Assembly (NCBI RefSeq): GCF_000003815.2
Contig: NC_049991.1
Location: forward strand, 15,456,202 to 15,520,201
Source: Branchiostoma floridae
Taxonomy: Eukaryota > Chordata > Leptocardii > Amphioxiformes > Branchiostomatidae
Length of the DNA stretch: 64,000 bases
Direction: 5' to 3'
Positions 1 to 12,276 of this stretch are shown here, in pieces. Each line of letters starts with the position of its first letter. The stretch's first letter is position 1. Position numbers and translations under genes: made by a program. The notes under the pieces are model-generated. The model was not told the DNA's origin, made no database searches, and saw only the letters and a program-made list of their open reading frames with translations.

Positions 1-579
1 TTGACTATGAGATAGAACTTTAAATCTTATACCATACTTTATAAGTGATGTGAGCAAAAGCTTGGAACTAATGGAAAGAAATTTTCCACAAAGGCTCACA
101 ACTGTTCCGCTTTCTTGGGCAAAAATATCATTTGTTGCCTCTTGTTGTTGGAATTGGATACACAGTGTAACCATAGGCTAGTAATATGATTAAAGTTTAC
201 AGCCATCGCTATTCTAACAAGCCTTAGGGTACAATAGTGTTAAACTGGATAAAGCACATTCTAAGGAGATTGCAAGACAATAGATTTTCAGTCTAGTTGA
301 GTCATACAATGTATTTTTATCACACAGTCAAATCGTCTTTCTGAAAGAAGAACAGGTATAAAAGATGAGTTGTATTGTTTTGTTTACAATAATTCCATGG
401 CAGCTCCGTAGCATTTTAATCTTTAACAACAGCTGGTGCAGTCACGGTCCCGAGAAGCACCCATTCCTCCGTTGGAAACATGCAACATGATTACACAGTC
501 CTGTTTGCACTGTTCCCTTGGCTGGTGGTATTACGTCAGGTAGCTCAGCGGACGTCCCCCACCTTGTTTAATACAGATC

Positions 580-908
580 CAGTGCTCGAAATCCTTTTTT
601 CAGCCAGGTTGCCAAGGTGGCAACCTGAGTCAAAAGCCAGGTTGCACCATCAACATTTACGATTGCCCCACTTCCAAGTTATTACTTTCTTCAAATCAGC
701 TAGTTATCCATTATATTTTCTTCCAGTTACATGTAACTGCACTGTACAATATGTTCTTATCAAGAAATCAAATACAAAAAGCTTATGCACGAAGGAGGGG
801 GAAAAGCGGTGTTCGAACTGCAAAATTTCAGGTGGCTTAAAATTAAGTTGTGCCAAGAAAAATGTGTTTGCATTTGCAAGTGTGCAAGTGGGCAATTTGG
901 AGCACTGT
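580..908. mobile_element. Degenerate non-autonomous DNA transposon, CAGKGCTCGAAAT ends
   Basis: The left end CAGTGCTCGAAATCC matches the better-kept element at 22412, and the right end ATTTGGAGCACTG is a mutated inverted copy. No clear target duplication was found. No coding. Confidence 0.4.
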
Positions 909-1241
909 AAGTCATATAAAAGCTCGTGCCTGTGACTGCAATGAGTTATGACAACAGTAATGTGGACTCTTGCAGCTGCTGGGGTTATTGACCTCACCCT
1001 TTAACCCTTTACTGCTATATGGGGTCATATAAGTACGAAATCTTTCATGGTTACACTGGCACAGTAGAAAGGAGGTTAAGATAGAGAAGGTGAAGGAGCT
1101 ATTTGTTTGTTCGGACCCTTGTAGTGCATTGTGCCCACGAGGAAGAAAATTTCCTTGCTGTTTCAGTAGCAGAGTAAATTTGTCGAGGAGCGATTGCTAC
1201 GTCTACATCTACATGATACAGTGCACTGGATATACATTGTA

Positions 1242-1370
1242 TTGTTTAAGCTGCTTAAGTAAAGACAGATCAAGGGATGTAAATTTTGAGACAGAAATAA
1301 AAGATTTGAAATATGCATAATGATTAAAAGAAGCTTAAGAATTAGGACTAATTTTTTGTGTATGTTTCAT
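1242..1370 (+). repeat. Dispersed repeat, copy 1 of 2
   Basis: About 130 bp beginning with TAAGCTGCTTAAGTAAAGAC and containing GATGTAAATTTTGAGACA; it recurs at about 2880-2998 with small indels. The class is not recognised. Confidence 0.5.
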
Positions 1371-1384
1371 GCTAGCTCTTCCCC

Positions 1385-1560
1385 TTGCCGAGGCACCTTC
1401 TTGAACAGGGGACCCCCATTTTGCATCCAATCAGAAAGACAGGTTTCAGTCGCAACCAATGCCCTGCACAAGATTGAGCCGAGGTCTCCCAGTTACCAAA
1501 TCATTGTAACCAGCTCAACTGTGAGGCTGCTACCAGTTGAGCTAATTTAGGCACATCTCA
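1385..1560 (-). repeat. tRNA-derived SINE fragment
   Basis: On the minus strand a box A-like TTAGCTCAACTGGTAGCAG is followed by a weak box B region (GGCTCAATC). The same head and tail pieces recur at ~3145 and ~5195, so this is a SINE and not a tRNA gene. Confidence 0.45.
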
Positions 1561-1757
1561 AAGGTGAAGGATAATACAGAGTGAGAAACAGCCAGCCGTC
1601 AAAGTAGCCGGGTAACCATACCATCCATGGGCTTGCTGTTTAGTTTGGTTGTGATATCAAACTTGAAAGGCTGGCTAGACAGACGAGCTGCCAGAAACAG
1701 CCTGTAGTAAGCAGACTGAGCCCCTTAAAACACCCCTTGCCAACATGTGGCGAATGG

Positions 1758-1890
1758 TAGCCTGGATACCAGACCCCAGCCCGGCCTCAAAAATATCTAT
1801 AGATAAGATCAAGGTTAAATAAAGGTTGAAAAAAAAAAAAAATAGATAGATAGATATTTTGAAATTTTCTGGGGTCTGGTATCCAGGCTA
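1758..1890. mobile_element. Short MITE with TAGCCTGGATACCAGACCCC inverted ends
   Basis: The 20 bp end at 1758-1777 is repeated as its inverse at about 1871-1890 with near-perfect match. The 90 bp interior is A/T-rich with a poly-A and TAGA run. There is no coding capacity. Partial copies of the end (CCAGGCTAGG, CCTGGCTA) trail to 1930. Confidence 0.6.
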
Positions 1891-2511
1891 GGAAAATGGT
1901 GACCAGGCTAGGAGAATGGTGACCTGGCTACCAGCTACAGTCATTGCTGATTTTTCAGTTTCCAAACAACAAAGGTGTCTGGAATGTTTGAAGTGCTTTA
2001 TGTAACATCAAGGAGGTTATAAAAGAGTTTTGAACTATCCACTCCAATTTAGAAACTGCCCACCCAAGTCGTCTTTTCCTCTTACAAGTGCTGCATTTTT
2101 AAGACATTTTATACAGAGAAGAAACTTCTGCTATGTTACGGACGGAATGAAATTTCCGCAAAAGATGACAGCCTAAACAAAAGCTGCCTCATTACAATGT
2201 ATGTCTCCACAGCGTTATGTAAGGTTAGAATTTCAGACTTTGGTTTCCATAGTAATGTGAGTCAAACGCAAGCTTTAGAAGCTTTCATCGCCAATCCCCT
2301 TAATAGCAGTCAGCTTCCCACAAGCACTTTAAAGGCCTCAGAGTCAAGGGACCTTTGCTATCAACGTAATTGTCCTCTAATGCCAGCCAGATACTCCAGT
2401 GTGTTTTTGAGGGATCATGTGGTGACAGGTGGTAAATATTGACAAAATTTTAATGAACGAGGGATGAACAGGAAGCTATCAATAGCCAGGTGGTTTTGAA
2501 TGTAGCCTTCG

Positions 2512-2707
2512 TAGCAGGCTCTTTGGGGTCTTTTTTCGGCTTATAATACACTTTTGCTGGCCATCTCTTTTTGTACTGGGTCGCGGATTTCCGGCCATCT
2601 CTGATCCATTGGCTGAGGGGCGACGGCCAGCAATCAGCGACCCAGCACAAAAAGAAATAGCTAGCAAAAGTGTATTATGAGCCGTAAAAGGCCCCAGAGA
2701 GGCTGCT
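2512..2707. mobile_element. Foldback MITE (~196 bp)
   Basis: The two halves are inverted copies: TAGCAGGCTCTTTGGGG at the left and its counterpart at 2690-2707. The arms continue inwards through CTTATAATACACTTTTGCT and GTACTGGGTCGC. Almost the whole element is palindromic with a short centre. Confidence 0.65.
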
Positions 2708-2879
2708 ATGGAGAATGACACTGTGCACAGAATAAACCTTCCTGCTGACATTCACAACCTCATTCTTAATACCAGTAGATTTTACAGTCCATTTAACAGC
2801 TGGACTGTTCACAATTGGTCACTACGACGTGTGTCTTTCAGAATGTCTTTTCCAGTTTTTTACCGTGTACTTCTCTACT

Positions 2880-2998
2880 GTGTAAGCTGCTTAAGTTAAG
2901 ACAGGATGTAAATTTTGAGACAAAAATAGAAGATTTCAAATATGCATAATATCAGAAACTTAAGAAATAGGATTATCATACTTATTTTTGTGTGTATT
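2880..2998 (+). repeat. Dispersed repeat, copy 2 of 2
   Basis: Matches 1242-1370: TAAGCTGCTTAAGTTAAGAC, then GATGTAAATTTTGAGACA and AAATATGCATAAT. It lies just beyond the foldback element at 2512-2707. Confidence 0.5.
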
Positions 2999-3144
2999 TT
3001 TCATCAGGTCTACCGGTATTTGCTGTATATCTAATATAGACAGTACTGATTTTGTCTTTTTCAGACTTTGTCATACGACCAGTTCCTTTAGTTTGTCTTA
3101 GTTATATCTAATATTATACCGGTACATCTCGTCTGTTGTATGAT

Positions 3145-3340
3145 AGAAGGGATGCCCCTATAGCTCAACTTAAGCAGTTTCAGATTTGAGCTCTTGGTTC
3201 TAATAAGTTTGTAACTGGGAACCCTTGGGGTTGGGGCTGCACTTGCTTTTGTAAGGGACTTTTAAAAAATCTGCGTTCATGGAGGCGCCTTCAGTATGTT
3301 AAAGAGGAAAGGGCTAGCAATCCCCCCGTGAAAATGTACC
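3145..3340 (+). repeat. tRNA-derived SINE
   Basis: Starts with a tRNA-like GATGCCCCTATAGCTCAACT and continues with GGTTGGGGCTGCACT and an A/G-rich tail. The tail is shared with 5260-5365. Confidence 0.45.
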
Positions 3341-4576
3341 CTTCTACAGCAAGGAAACTTGCTTACCTACTAGTACATATGTGCCACTAGGCACTACACT
3401 GGACTGAACGAACAAATGCTGCATAATAAATTTAGATAGCTACACACACCAGTGACCAGCATTTCAAAGGAGCTCACACACCTACATGTACAAGTAGGCA
3501 TTTGTGACTCTTTTCCTACTGGGCATTAATGCAGAAAGCTGAGCTGAACCAGTTGAAGATGTCCACACAGGCTGAACTTTCTGAGTAACAACAGAGCAAG
3601 TGTACTTCCCACAAGTGGTATTGTGTAACAGTCCTTTCACTCCTTCATGCATGCAAAGGCATGGCAGATAATATCAGTTCATGTGAATGAGGAAAACTAG
3701 GCCTACGTAGAGTACGATTCCAACTTTGCAATGAAAGTTTTGACAACAGTTGGGATGAATCTCTTAATATCTCTTCAAATTTTTTGCATTTTGTAGATAA
3801 CTTATAGAACAGTTTATAAAACTGGTAGTGACAATAAACGGCAATTATATATACCATCAAAATGCTTAGGAAAGTGCAATATGTGCTGACGTGACATACC
3901 GGGCCCCAAATTTTCAATACCCATGCGTACAATATTGCCTGGTTTGTTTTTCTGTGACACAAATCAGATCAATATAGGATGTATGCCAGGTTTGGAGCCC
4001 GCTCTTTGTGCAAAACAGGATGCGGGGGACAAAAGTAAACCCCTCCGGACTATAGAACAAGGTAAAGCTGATAGGCCTGCCATTGGCCAATAATTTGAGC
4101 ACTGTTGCTAAGGATGAGATTTAAAATGCTTTGCATGTGACATTAGGTCGCCAGCCTAGAAAACATGGTCTGTATAGAAGCCACAGACACAGTAAAGCAA
4201 CGTTTTCTCAAAATGTTTAAACTATTTCAACTTTTTCAGCAAAATGTAAGTAACTACAACCTACACCTGAGGATGTGAGCTAAATAAGAACCAAAAGTAA
4301 ATCTTGAGAAATACAGTCAAACCTGTAAAATTGACCACTTTTACAAAAGAAATTTAACACCTGGCCAACATGACCAAACACATGACCACTGTTTGGTGGT
4401 CCATTAGATAAAATTTTTCTCATTTACACAAGACTTGAGACTCCTGTCTTTAGTGACCAGTTGTCCAATATAGACCAGATTTTGTGGGTACCCTGAGTGG
4501 TCTTCAAGGGCAGATATGACATAACGAAACTCAATGTACATGTGTATGCAAACGGACTGACATTTTTTAAAGCAAT

Positions 4577-4795
4577 AACGCTTAGTTCACCTTTATCCGC
4601 GGGGGGTAACTTATATCTGCTGTTTTAAAAACAGGGTATTTGGGGATATCAAGTCGACAGAAGTTAGTTTCAAATTACAATATTTTCAAACTATTGCAGT
4701 ATAGAACTACCGTCCATCCATTTGATATCCCTAAATACCTGTTTTTTAACACAACAGATATAGGTTACCCCGTGGATAAAGGTGAACTAGTGTTA
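4577..4795. mobile_element. Foldback element family A, copy 1
   Basis: Near-complete palindrome. Ends resemble TAACGCTAGTTCACCTTTAT and its inverse. The arms carry GGGTATTTGGGGATATCAAG and a matching inverse CTTGATATCCCTAAATACC. The family has nine copies in this window. Confidence 0.75.
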
Positions 4796-4994
4796 TATAT
4801 GATGGACATCAAACTTGGATGGACATGTTAGGCTGCAGCTCATGAGTCCATCTGTCCGTGGTATTCCTGAGGGACCAAAGTTAGGCACCGCTTTCACTGT
4901 AAATCAGATGATACTTTCCTAATTACCAGGCCAGGGATGCTGCAGAAGGCATTGGGGAGGAATCTAAGGCAGTTGTCTAAAATTAATTAGTTCC

Positions 4995-5365
4995 GGCAGG
5001 TACCCCAGCAGTGATGGTGGGAGGAATTACAATTTGTGGTATCTACCACTTACGAATAGGGATGTCCCAACTACGGAGGTAGCAGCCCTGGTTCAATCCA
5101 GGGTAGGGCATCTCGATTGGGGCTGCATCCATCTTTTAGAAGCAGGTACCCCAGCAGTGATGGTGGGAGGAATTACAATTTGTGGTATCTACCACTTACG
5201 GATAGGGATGTCCCTGGTAGCAGCCTCATAGTTGAGATCCCGGTTCAATCCAGGGTAGGGCATCTCGGTTGGGGCTGCACTCTTCTTTCAGAAGGGATGT
5301 AAAATTGGGGTTGTGTGTTAGAAGAGGTGTCGTGAGTATGCTAAAGGGGAGGAATATATAGCAAC
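4995..5365 (+). repeat. Tandem duplication with tRNA-derived SINE pieces
   Basis: A 77 bp block beginning CAGGTACCCCAGCAGTGATG occurs at 4995-5071 and 5141-5217. Each copy is followed by a SINE part with box B-like GGTTCAATCCAGGGTAGGG (5091, 5243). A CA-rich run follows near 5416. Confidence 0.6.
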
Positions 5366-5951
5366 CTGTTACCGGTTATGGTGACCACCAAATATCCTGA
5401 AACACAGACTATTAGACACACACACACAGACAGACACACCAAAAACTATACCTCCATTTTCATGGAGGTAACAAGGAAACTTCTTAGGCTGCCCTAGATG
5501 CCCTATATGTGTCACTAGGCACTACAAGGGTCAATACACGGACAAACCACTTGAACATATGGATGATCATGTGAGATCATGCCCAGCATTTGTTCAGCCA
5601 GGTTTCGAGATACCTGCTGTAATTTTAAATGGTGTTTTTCCACTGGGTGCGACCGATTTGTGCCAGTGCTGTGCAATAAATGGCTTTGGCTTGCAGCCAA
5701 CACGGCCCCACAGCAATAAACACAGTGGCACTGCCACAGTTGATAGCTCTTCAAACTTTGATGTCACATTAGCCAAGTTGTTATGTAACGTTACAACAGA
5801 CAACATACATTAAGTATCAGCTGGAATAATCACCTTCATACCCATGGCTACATTGTACATGTAACAGGGCTGTCTCCAGCTTCAGTTTTTTTTTCCATCT
5901 CACCCATTTCAAAGCCCATGTTGTTAATATCCATTGCTAAATCTGTCATCA

Positions 5952-6060
5952 TCATCTTAAGCTTATGAAAATACATCTTCATCAATTTCATGTCATGACG
6001 TTCAGATTTTTTGCACAGACAGGGTGAAATTTTTGTCCGTCCCAACAAGGAAGTTTCCAT
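5952..6060. repeat. Dispersed repeat shared with a ligase I intron
   Basis: TAAGCTTATGAAAATACA and the following TTCAGATTTTTT stretch match 48952-49015 in ligase intron 3. The tail ATTTTTGTCCGTCCCAAC also resembles the interior of the hAT-type elements at 7616 and 38573. Confidence 0.4.
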
Positions 6061-6878
6061 CCTGAGACGGACTTTATCCCCACAGAGACACATCAGCATA
6101 TCAAATTTACTGCATCTCTCAGTCTGAGTAGTATTGATGCCGGATGGTGCTCCATGTTTCAACCGAACAAAATACAGTACAAGGGCAGTCTTTACCCTCA
6201 CCAAGTGTGTGTATGTGTGTTTGCCTTCTTTGTTATGATAGGCCTTTAATACCTCAGGAAGATATTTGGCATAATTAACTAATACAATTTATGCAAATCA
6301 GGTGAACAGCATTTGGTAAAGGTATGCAGTTGTGGAACTCTATACTTTTTTATGTTTTTAAGAGGGGGACTGGATGTTTTCTTTCAAATTTAGTCTTACA
6401 CTCTTTCTGCATCACCAAAGGATTCTAACTATTTCGATGGATGCCAATTCTGGACACTCGAAAGAGTGGATCAATCGTAATAGTTTTAATGACTCACAAA
6501 TAACAAGTGGTTCAAGTTGATACAGACAAAATTTGAACTTTTACTTACTTTTCAACTGCTAACAGTAATATTGCAGTTTTGTATTGTGCTCCCTTCTCTG
6601 CATGTGGGGGTTTTAGTGCATGCAGGTTTCAAAAGCCTGCTAGGATGCAAAAAGTTGCATAATTCATTAAAAAATCATTAGCGCTCGGCATGAGATGCAT
6701 GTCATGTATTCCATTGCAAGCTGTCGCACAGCTGGGAGTAACGTCGCCTTGCTGGGATTCACACGCTCATGGTGTGAGATAGAACTATCAAACCACCACA
6801 AAAGTTTGATTGCTATTTCTCAAGGAAGGATGTTTGATTGGGAATACACCACAACCCATTCCAGAAGCACCATGCATG

Positions 6879-7170
6879 TCCGTGGTGCTGATTTGGTAAT
6901 GACTAATGTGATGACGTTTCCCAGTTGAAATATGGACTTTGCTTGGACTCTGAACAATAGCCGAATCTGTCATATTTTTATATAATTGTAGGTTGCTTTT
7001 GTTGTTGCTTTTCCTGTTCTAGGGGCAGTGTCTCCGTGGTGCTAATTTGGTAATGACTGATGTGATTATAATGTTTCTGGATTAGAATATGGACTTTGAC
7101 CATGGACAATAGTCTAATCTGTAAGTGTGTATGTGTGTGTTTATCATATTTGTACATATTCTAGGCTACT
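6879..7170 (+). repeat. Tandem duplication, two ~145 bp units
   Basis: Units 6879-7026 and 7033-7170 both begin TCCGTGGTGCT and share ATTTGGTAATGACT, ATATGGACTTTG and a TCTAGGCTAC- or TGTAGGTTGC-like end. Non-coding. Confidence 0.6.
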
Positions 7171-7182
7171 TTTTCCTTGTTA

Positions 7183-7385
7183 CCACTGGGTAACCTATAT
7201 CTGTTGTTTTTAAAAACATTGTATCAAGGGATATCAAGTCAATGGACGGTGTTTTCAAATGGCAAATTTTTCAAAATATTGCAGTTTGAAACCACCACCC
7301 CTCAACTTGATATCCCTAAATATCCTTTTTTCCATGTCCCCACTGTAAAGCAGTGTCATGCTGCTGATATGGGCCATCCTGGCTG
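7183..7385. mobile_element. Foldback element family A, copy 2 (ends eroded)
   Basis: Contains GGGATATCAAGTCAATGGAC and the inverse CTTGATATCCCTAAATATCC around a central TTTGAAACCACC. The outer ends are degraded. Confidence 0.6.
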
Positions 7386-7615
7386 AAGAAAACAGAAATA
7401 AATAGATAAAAAAAATAAATGTTAAAGTCAGGCCTGCACAGTACCAGTCTTCAAGAGTGCACATTTCCTAAAAGGAACTGTCACATTTATACCCTTAAGT
7501 CTTGCTTTTATTCTATGTCAGCAGTTCTTCCATCAACACTGACCTTCTTCCCATAAATGTAGGCGTTTTCAACTCAATTCTTCTCCATCATCACAAAAAA
7601 ATTATTGGACAAGCC

Positions 7616-7900
7616 CAGTGTTCTAGCCAGTTTTTCCGTACCCTGGATTTTGCATGGAAATCCCGTCGAAGGTGCGACTATCCTTGGGGGGTCCGGGGGT
7701 ATGCTCCCGAGAAATCTAGACACTTTGAAATGTTATTTCCTTTATTTTGAGGGGCAAACTTTGCTGGTAGACTCAGCTTGGTTCAATCAGAATCGTTACA
7801 TGACAATTTTTGTCCATAATAACAGGACAGAATGGGCAAAATTTTTGTTCGTCCCCAGCAGCAAAATTACGTCAAAGGACGGTCGCTGGCTAGAACCCTG
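7616..7900. mobile_element. Non-autonomous hAT-type element, CAGTGTTCTAGCCAG ends
   Basis: Inverted ends CAGTGTTCTAGCCAG and CTGGCTAGAACCCTG enclose 285 bp without a transposase. The flanking 8-mers are GACAAGCC (7608-7615) and GACGAGCC (7901-7908), a 7/8 match. An 8 bp target duplication is the hAT hallmark. A second copy lies in the last ligase I intron (38573-38929). Confidence 0.75.
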
Positions 7901-8099
7901 GACGAGCCCAAACAGTTCCCCTGTGGGCATTTCACCTTGCTGCTGTCAGGGAGCGTGTCATCCTGCGTTCAGCTAAATGTCAAATCACCATTTGTGGCCT
8001 TTTGTTGATTGGCGGGAACGTCAGCAAGGTCACGGCATGTGACCTGCTCGCTGCATGTATGTGTCTGCACATTTTGTGCAGCAAGGTAGGAGTTACATG

Positions 8100-8290
8100 T
8101 AACGCTGTTTCACCTTGTTTTAAAAACTGGATGTATTTGGTGATGTCAAGTCAACGGTGGATTCAAACTGCAATGTTTTGAAAATAATTCTGAATTTCAA
8201 AACAACCGTCCCTCAACTTGATATCCCTGAATACCTTGTTTCAAAAACAACGGATATAGGCAAACCACCGAATAAAGGGAACTAGCGTTA
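8100..8290. mobile_element. Foldback element family A, copy 3 (internal loss in left arm)
   Basis: Begins TAACGCTGTTTCACC and ends GGAACTAGCGTTA. The left arm lacks the TTATCCGCGGGGTAACC segment that other copies keep. Confidence 0.7.
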
Positions 8291-9355
8291 TCATATGGCC
8301 TCCTATAGTTAATATTAACCACTGTTAAAATCCTATTTGATATCAGCCCTACAGCTTTGGCTGTGGATTAACAGTCCTATGCAAGAATGACAGTCTTTGC
8401 CACATAGGGCATAGCTGTATAATTGTGTACCAACATTTCATAATGTAAGTAGGAGGGGCAGACATAAGTCAAATGATGATGATGATAGTAACCATAACAA
8501 CATGGATTGTTCTGTGTTTGCGAAGAGGTTCTTTTAATAGGTGTCACAGAACATCTTTGGTATCTGAAAATACTATTAACTTATATGATGTGCATGTAAC
8601 ATTACTAATGTAACAGTGGAGTAATATACAGTGTGTGAATAAATATCTCATTACACTTTAGAGAAAAAAAAATTGCTTCATCATGTAATGTCAGTCATGT
8701 ATTTCTGGAGCATAAAATTCTAATACAAACAGCTCACAATAAAGTGCTTATTGTTTATCACTAAAATGCAAAGGATCGCACTTTGTTTGAAAGCTCAGTT
8801 TACACTAAAAACACTTATTAATAAGTTTCACATTTCTTTTCGGTTTGTATGGCAACAAATAAATGTAACGTTACCACTCTTGTGATAGTCACCAGTGCTG
8901 TCACGTTCGTGCATGTGCCGTAAAAGTCACTCTCTATCCTTCCATTAGAAAGGAGGCATGCTATTTGGATTGACAGCCGTGCACGTAACTTTAAAAGCTA
9001 TGCCCACATTACATATGGCCTTCGTTCTCTTCAATGCACAAGGTGACTCGAGAGTTCCATTTATCTTTCATGCGTAATTGTATTACATAGCACAAAAGAA
9101 AACTCCGACACTGCATAAATATGGAAAATGGGCGAATTAAGATAGAAATGGACACACAGTGTTGCAAAGAGTTACTTGAGCAGGAATTTTTTTATAAGGA
9201 GTTTAATTTTGGAGTTCAAGTTTAATGTTGGATCCCATTTCAAAGCAACCTTACACCAAGATGGGCTAATATTGCAAACTGTAAGTAAAAGTATGTAAGA
9301 AATGCATAGTATCCATAAATGACCCACTGGAGATGAATCCTAGCATGTATTATGC
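8291..9355. other. No gene seen
   Basis: A/T-rich DNA with a short GAT repeat near 8475. No exon, RNA gene or named repeat recognised. Confidence 0.4.
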
Positions 9356-9572
9356 AATACAGTTCCAAGAGTTATGCATGATTTATGCATGATTTTGAGT
9401 TCCAAGATTTATGCATGATTATGCATAGAGTTCAAGAGTTATGCAAAAGATTTCAAATTCGGAACTTCATGCATAACTCTTGATATCACATGCATAATCA
9501 TGCATATTTCTTGGAATCTTGAGCATAATTATGCAAAACTCTTGGAATCTTGTGAATGATTATGCCATACTT
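9356..9572. repeat. Imperfect palindromic array of ATGCAT/CCAAGA motifs
   Basis: The left side repeats TTCCAAGA and TTATGCATGATT; after about 9455 the same words occur inverted (CATGCATAATC, TCTTGGAATCTT). About ten ATGCAT or ATGCA words occur. It could fold into a long irregular hairpin. Confidence 0.5.
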
Positions 9573-11895
9573 TTTATTACAATATTTCTCTTGAATCTAA
9601 GGCTGACTGTGTTGATCTTCAGCAATTTTTTCTCCTTGAATATTCCTTTTAACAAACAAGAAGTAAATCTGCATGAGATAGGAACATGATAAAGGTAAAA
9701 TTTAATGCATTTGGAAAACTTACTATTGTATAAACCTCTGGTATTTACTGCACTGTCATCTTTCAGCAGTTAATAATTGAATGCAAAATACTTTGATTTT
9801 CATATAATAATAATGATAATAATGATAATGATAGAAAAATTATTATCAAAAACCAATTTACACAAAGTCATCAAAATATTTATATACTTATTTACAGAGC
9901 ATCTTAAGATGCTAAATACAATTTGTATTTTTTATTCTCACTCCTGACAACTCTGTGATAAAGCTGTTCACAATTATTGTAAATTAAACAGTTTGAAAGG
10001 AGTAAAGCAATAATTTATGAATTTACAGTACATGTAGATCCATGACCATCTGGCACATTGACCCTCCAGACCGGTGGCGCGTGTCTGTCACTCCTTTCAA
10101 TGCCTCCAGCCTTCACCCCAATCCACCGCATTGTCGGCAAGGGGATGCCAAACAAAACAGTGCCCACAAAGACGTCATGCCCGCTTGACACAATTGTGTT
10201 TGTTCACACAGGTATAATGCATGGAGAAGCGAAGCATTGTTGGCCCACTGAATGTGCATGTAACAACCTGTTGGCATGCAAAGGGGGTCAATGCGTCTGG
10301 CATCGGCATAGCAACTGCTGCCAAATATACATCAAACTCTAGATTATTATTGACTTTTCATGACAAGAGTTTTCGAAAATGCTCAAATCCGTTTTCCAGC
10401 AACAATAGAACCCACCACAGTACTAGTTTGGTGGACAAAACATGGACAAATCTATCCAGAACCATGGTGATCTTCAAATCTTCTTGGACACTAATGCAAT
10501 CTTCCATATCATCCTTGCATTCATGACAGGTCACCTTAAATGCTGTTTTGTACCTGTGTGTCTAGCTTACAATAGAAAGGAAATGCTTTTGTATCTGTAT
10601 CTATAAAGCCAGTCTGAGAGTATAACTGCCCTTCGGAGTAACACACCAGCTAAAGAGCTTCCTCTTGTACACACCACAGCATTCATGAAGATGAAGCTTT
10701 TCTCCGAAAGGCTCCTATGACATTCTTACAACTGGATAACATTTTGTGTTATATTTCCATGTTCAAATATTTATATCTCAAGCATATGATAATGTGTTAT
10801 ATTAAGAAACCTCATTAGTTTGATGGACAGAGATTATACTTTGGAAGAAAGCAGTTTACAGTCAGTTATTACATACCAGGATATTGAATAAATGAAGACT
10901 TTTATTGTATGTTTGTGCTATGATGATGAAGTAGTTTTAAGTACAATTGATGATATAAGAGTGTGGTATCCATACTACATCTAACGTTACAAAGACTAAT
11001 GAGTACTTGTATGTACAGGTTCAACTTCTTCTGGCTTATTTATTGATAAGACAAAGACGTAAGCGTAAATGTAAGGGCAGAAGGGGCTTAAAATACAATT
11101 TTGTACATGGTTCATCTAATAGTATGTAATTTTTTTTTTTTTGTGAAAGAGATAAATTCAATCTAATTGCATAAGGAATGTATATCTATCTGTGTGCAAT
11201 TTAGATATCGAAAAATTCGGAACATATCCTGTGCGCAAGAAGTGGATATTTCTCTCATTGTTGCATAATTTACAGTCAACAATAAAATGACACCCAATGG
11301 TTCTATCTTATTTAGGTTACAATATTGAAAGATTCTCTGCTGCAAAGAAATTGGGTTAACATTACATTTTTTTTCAACATTGTTCTTTAAAGTTTCAATA
11401 GTTTTTTGATATCCTTCTGTGTCAAATTTCACTGTTCCTGATTGTATTGTATTACCACACTGAAGCAATCATAGTGTTCTAATGCCACCACCTACGTCAG
11501 AGCGCTCTCCCTTGGGGGGATGTAATTGCAAGCCAATCAACACGAAGCAGTTCAGCCCTATTCAGGAACAATTTGTCCTGACGCAAAGTGGGACGCGAAC
11601 CACAGAGTGCTCTTCAAAGCACCTTTCCAACAGGATTCGGCGCGGAAAGCAGCACCTTGGCGTTCAACAAGTTACTTCGACACCCTTGTGCAATGCCACA
11701 AACGACTATAAAGTGCGTTAGAGCACGCATGCATGGATCGTGCCAAGGACTGGTGCACTACTGGACATTTAGGCTCCTCGAATACATAACCCCTCAAAAA
11801 GGTAGCAAAGTGCTCTCATCTAAAACTCTGGATCATACATTTTAAGAGGTCATGACATTGTAAAAGATAATGTAGGGAAAAAGTGAGAGTAGGGA
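9573..11895. other. No gene supported
   Basis: Holds a simple ATAATAATGAT run near 9805-9835. Around 10045-10340 and 11480-11720 the sequence is more G/C-balanced with overlapping open frames on both strands, but no frame has recognisable protein similarity or a clear splice structure. Confidence 0.35.
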
Positions 11896-12219
11896 ACAAA
11901 AATCACGTCTCTGGCATTGTCCATACAATGTATATATAATCCTGAGGATCTTGGCACCTCTGATATTCATAGAAATGAAGATGTCGAGTCACCTGCTGGC
12001 TTTTCCCATTACTACGAAGGACTGGATCACTGGAACAGAGACAGATTTCCACGAATACGAGTCATCTACCCATGCAGACACGCTAGCCAATCGATGAGAG
12101 ACGTCAACACCTATTCGTCAGTACACTCGTCAGTCTGGGAGAATGATGTACAGGGAGAAAGTGATCACCCCACAGACAGTGATGCTTTATCGGCCAGAAG
12201 CATTTTATCGACAGTCTGA
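11896..12219 (+). other. Possible orphan 3' terminal exon (low confidence)
   Basis: A frame open after the TAG at 11893-11895 reads through YNPEDLGTSDIHRNEDVESP, FSHYYEGLDHWNRDRFPRIR and a C-terminal DSDALSARSILSTV before TGA at 12217. The composition is protein-like and codon choice is balanced. No upstream exon was found and no family is recognised, so it may be chance or the end of a gene that starts outside the window. Confidence 0.25.
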
Positions 12220-12276
12220 ATGGTGTTATTGTGCTGTTCAAATGACACCTTAATAGAAAAGTTCAGGACCATAAAA

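Noticed and set aside
480-935. 151-codon open frame on plus
   Set aside because: Overlaps the transposon-like element at 580-908, has no protein similarity that I recognise and no splice structure.
5848-6204. 118-codon open frame on minus
   Set aside because: Lies across a dispersed repeat whose parts recur in a ligase intron and in hAT-type elements; probably chance.
9356-9572. CRISPR-like repeat array
   Set aside because: Repeats are irregular, inverted halfway and have no constant spacers; the DNA is from an animal.
10045-10340. Possible exon(s) on either strand
   Set aside because: Open frames exist on both strands (e.g. minus DVFVGTVLFGIPLPTMRWIG) but none has recognisable similarity or matching splice phases.
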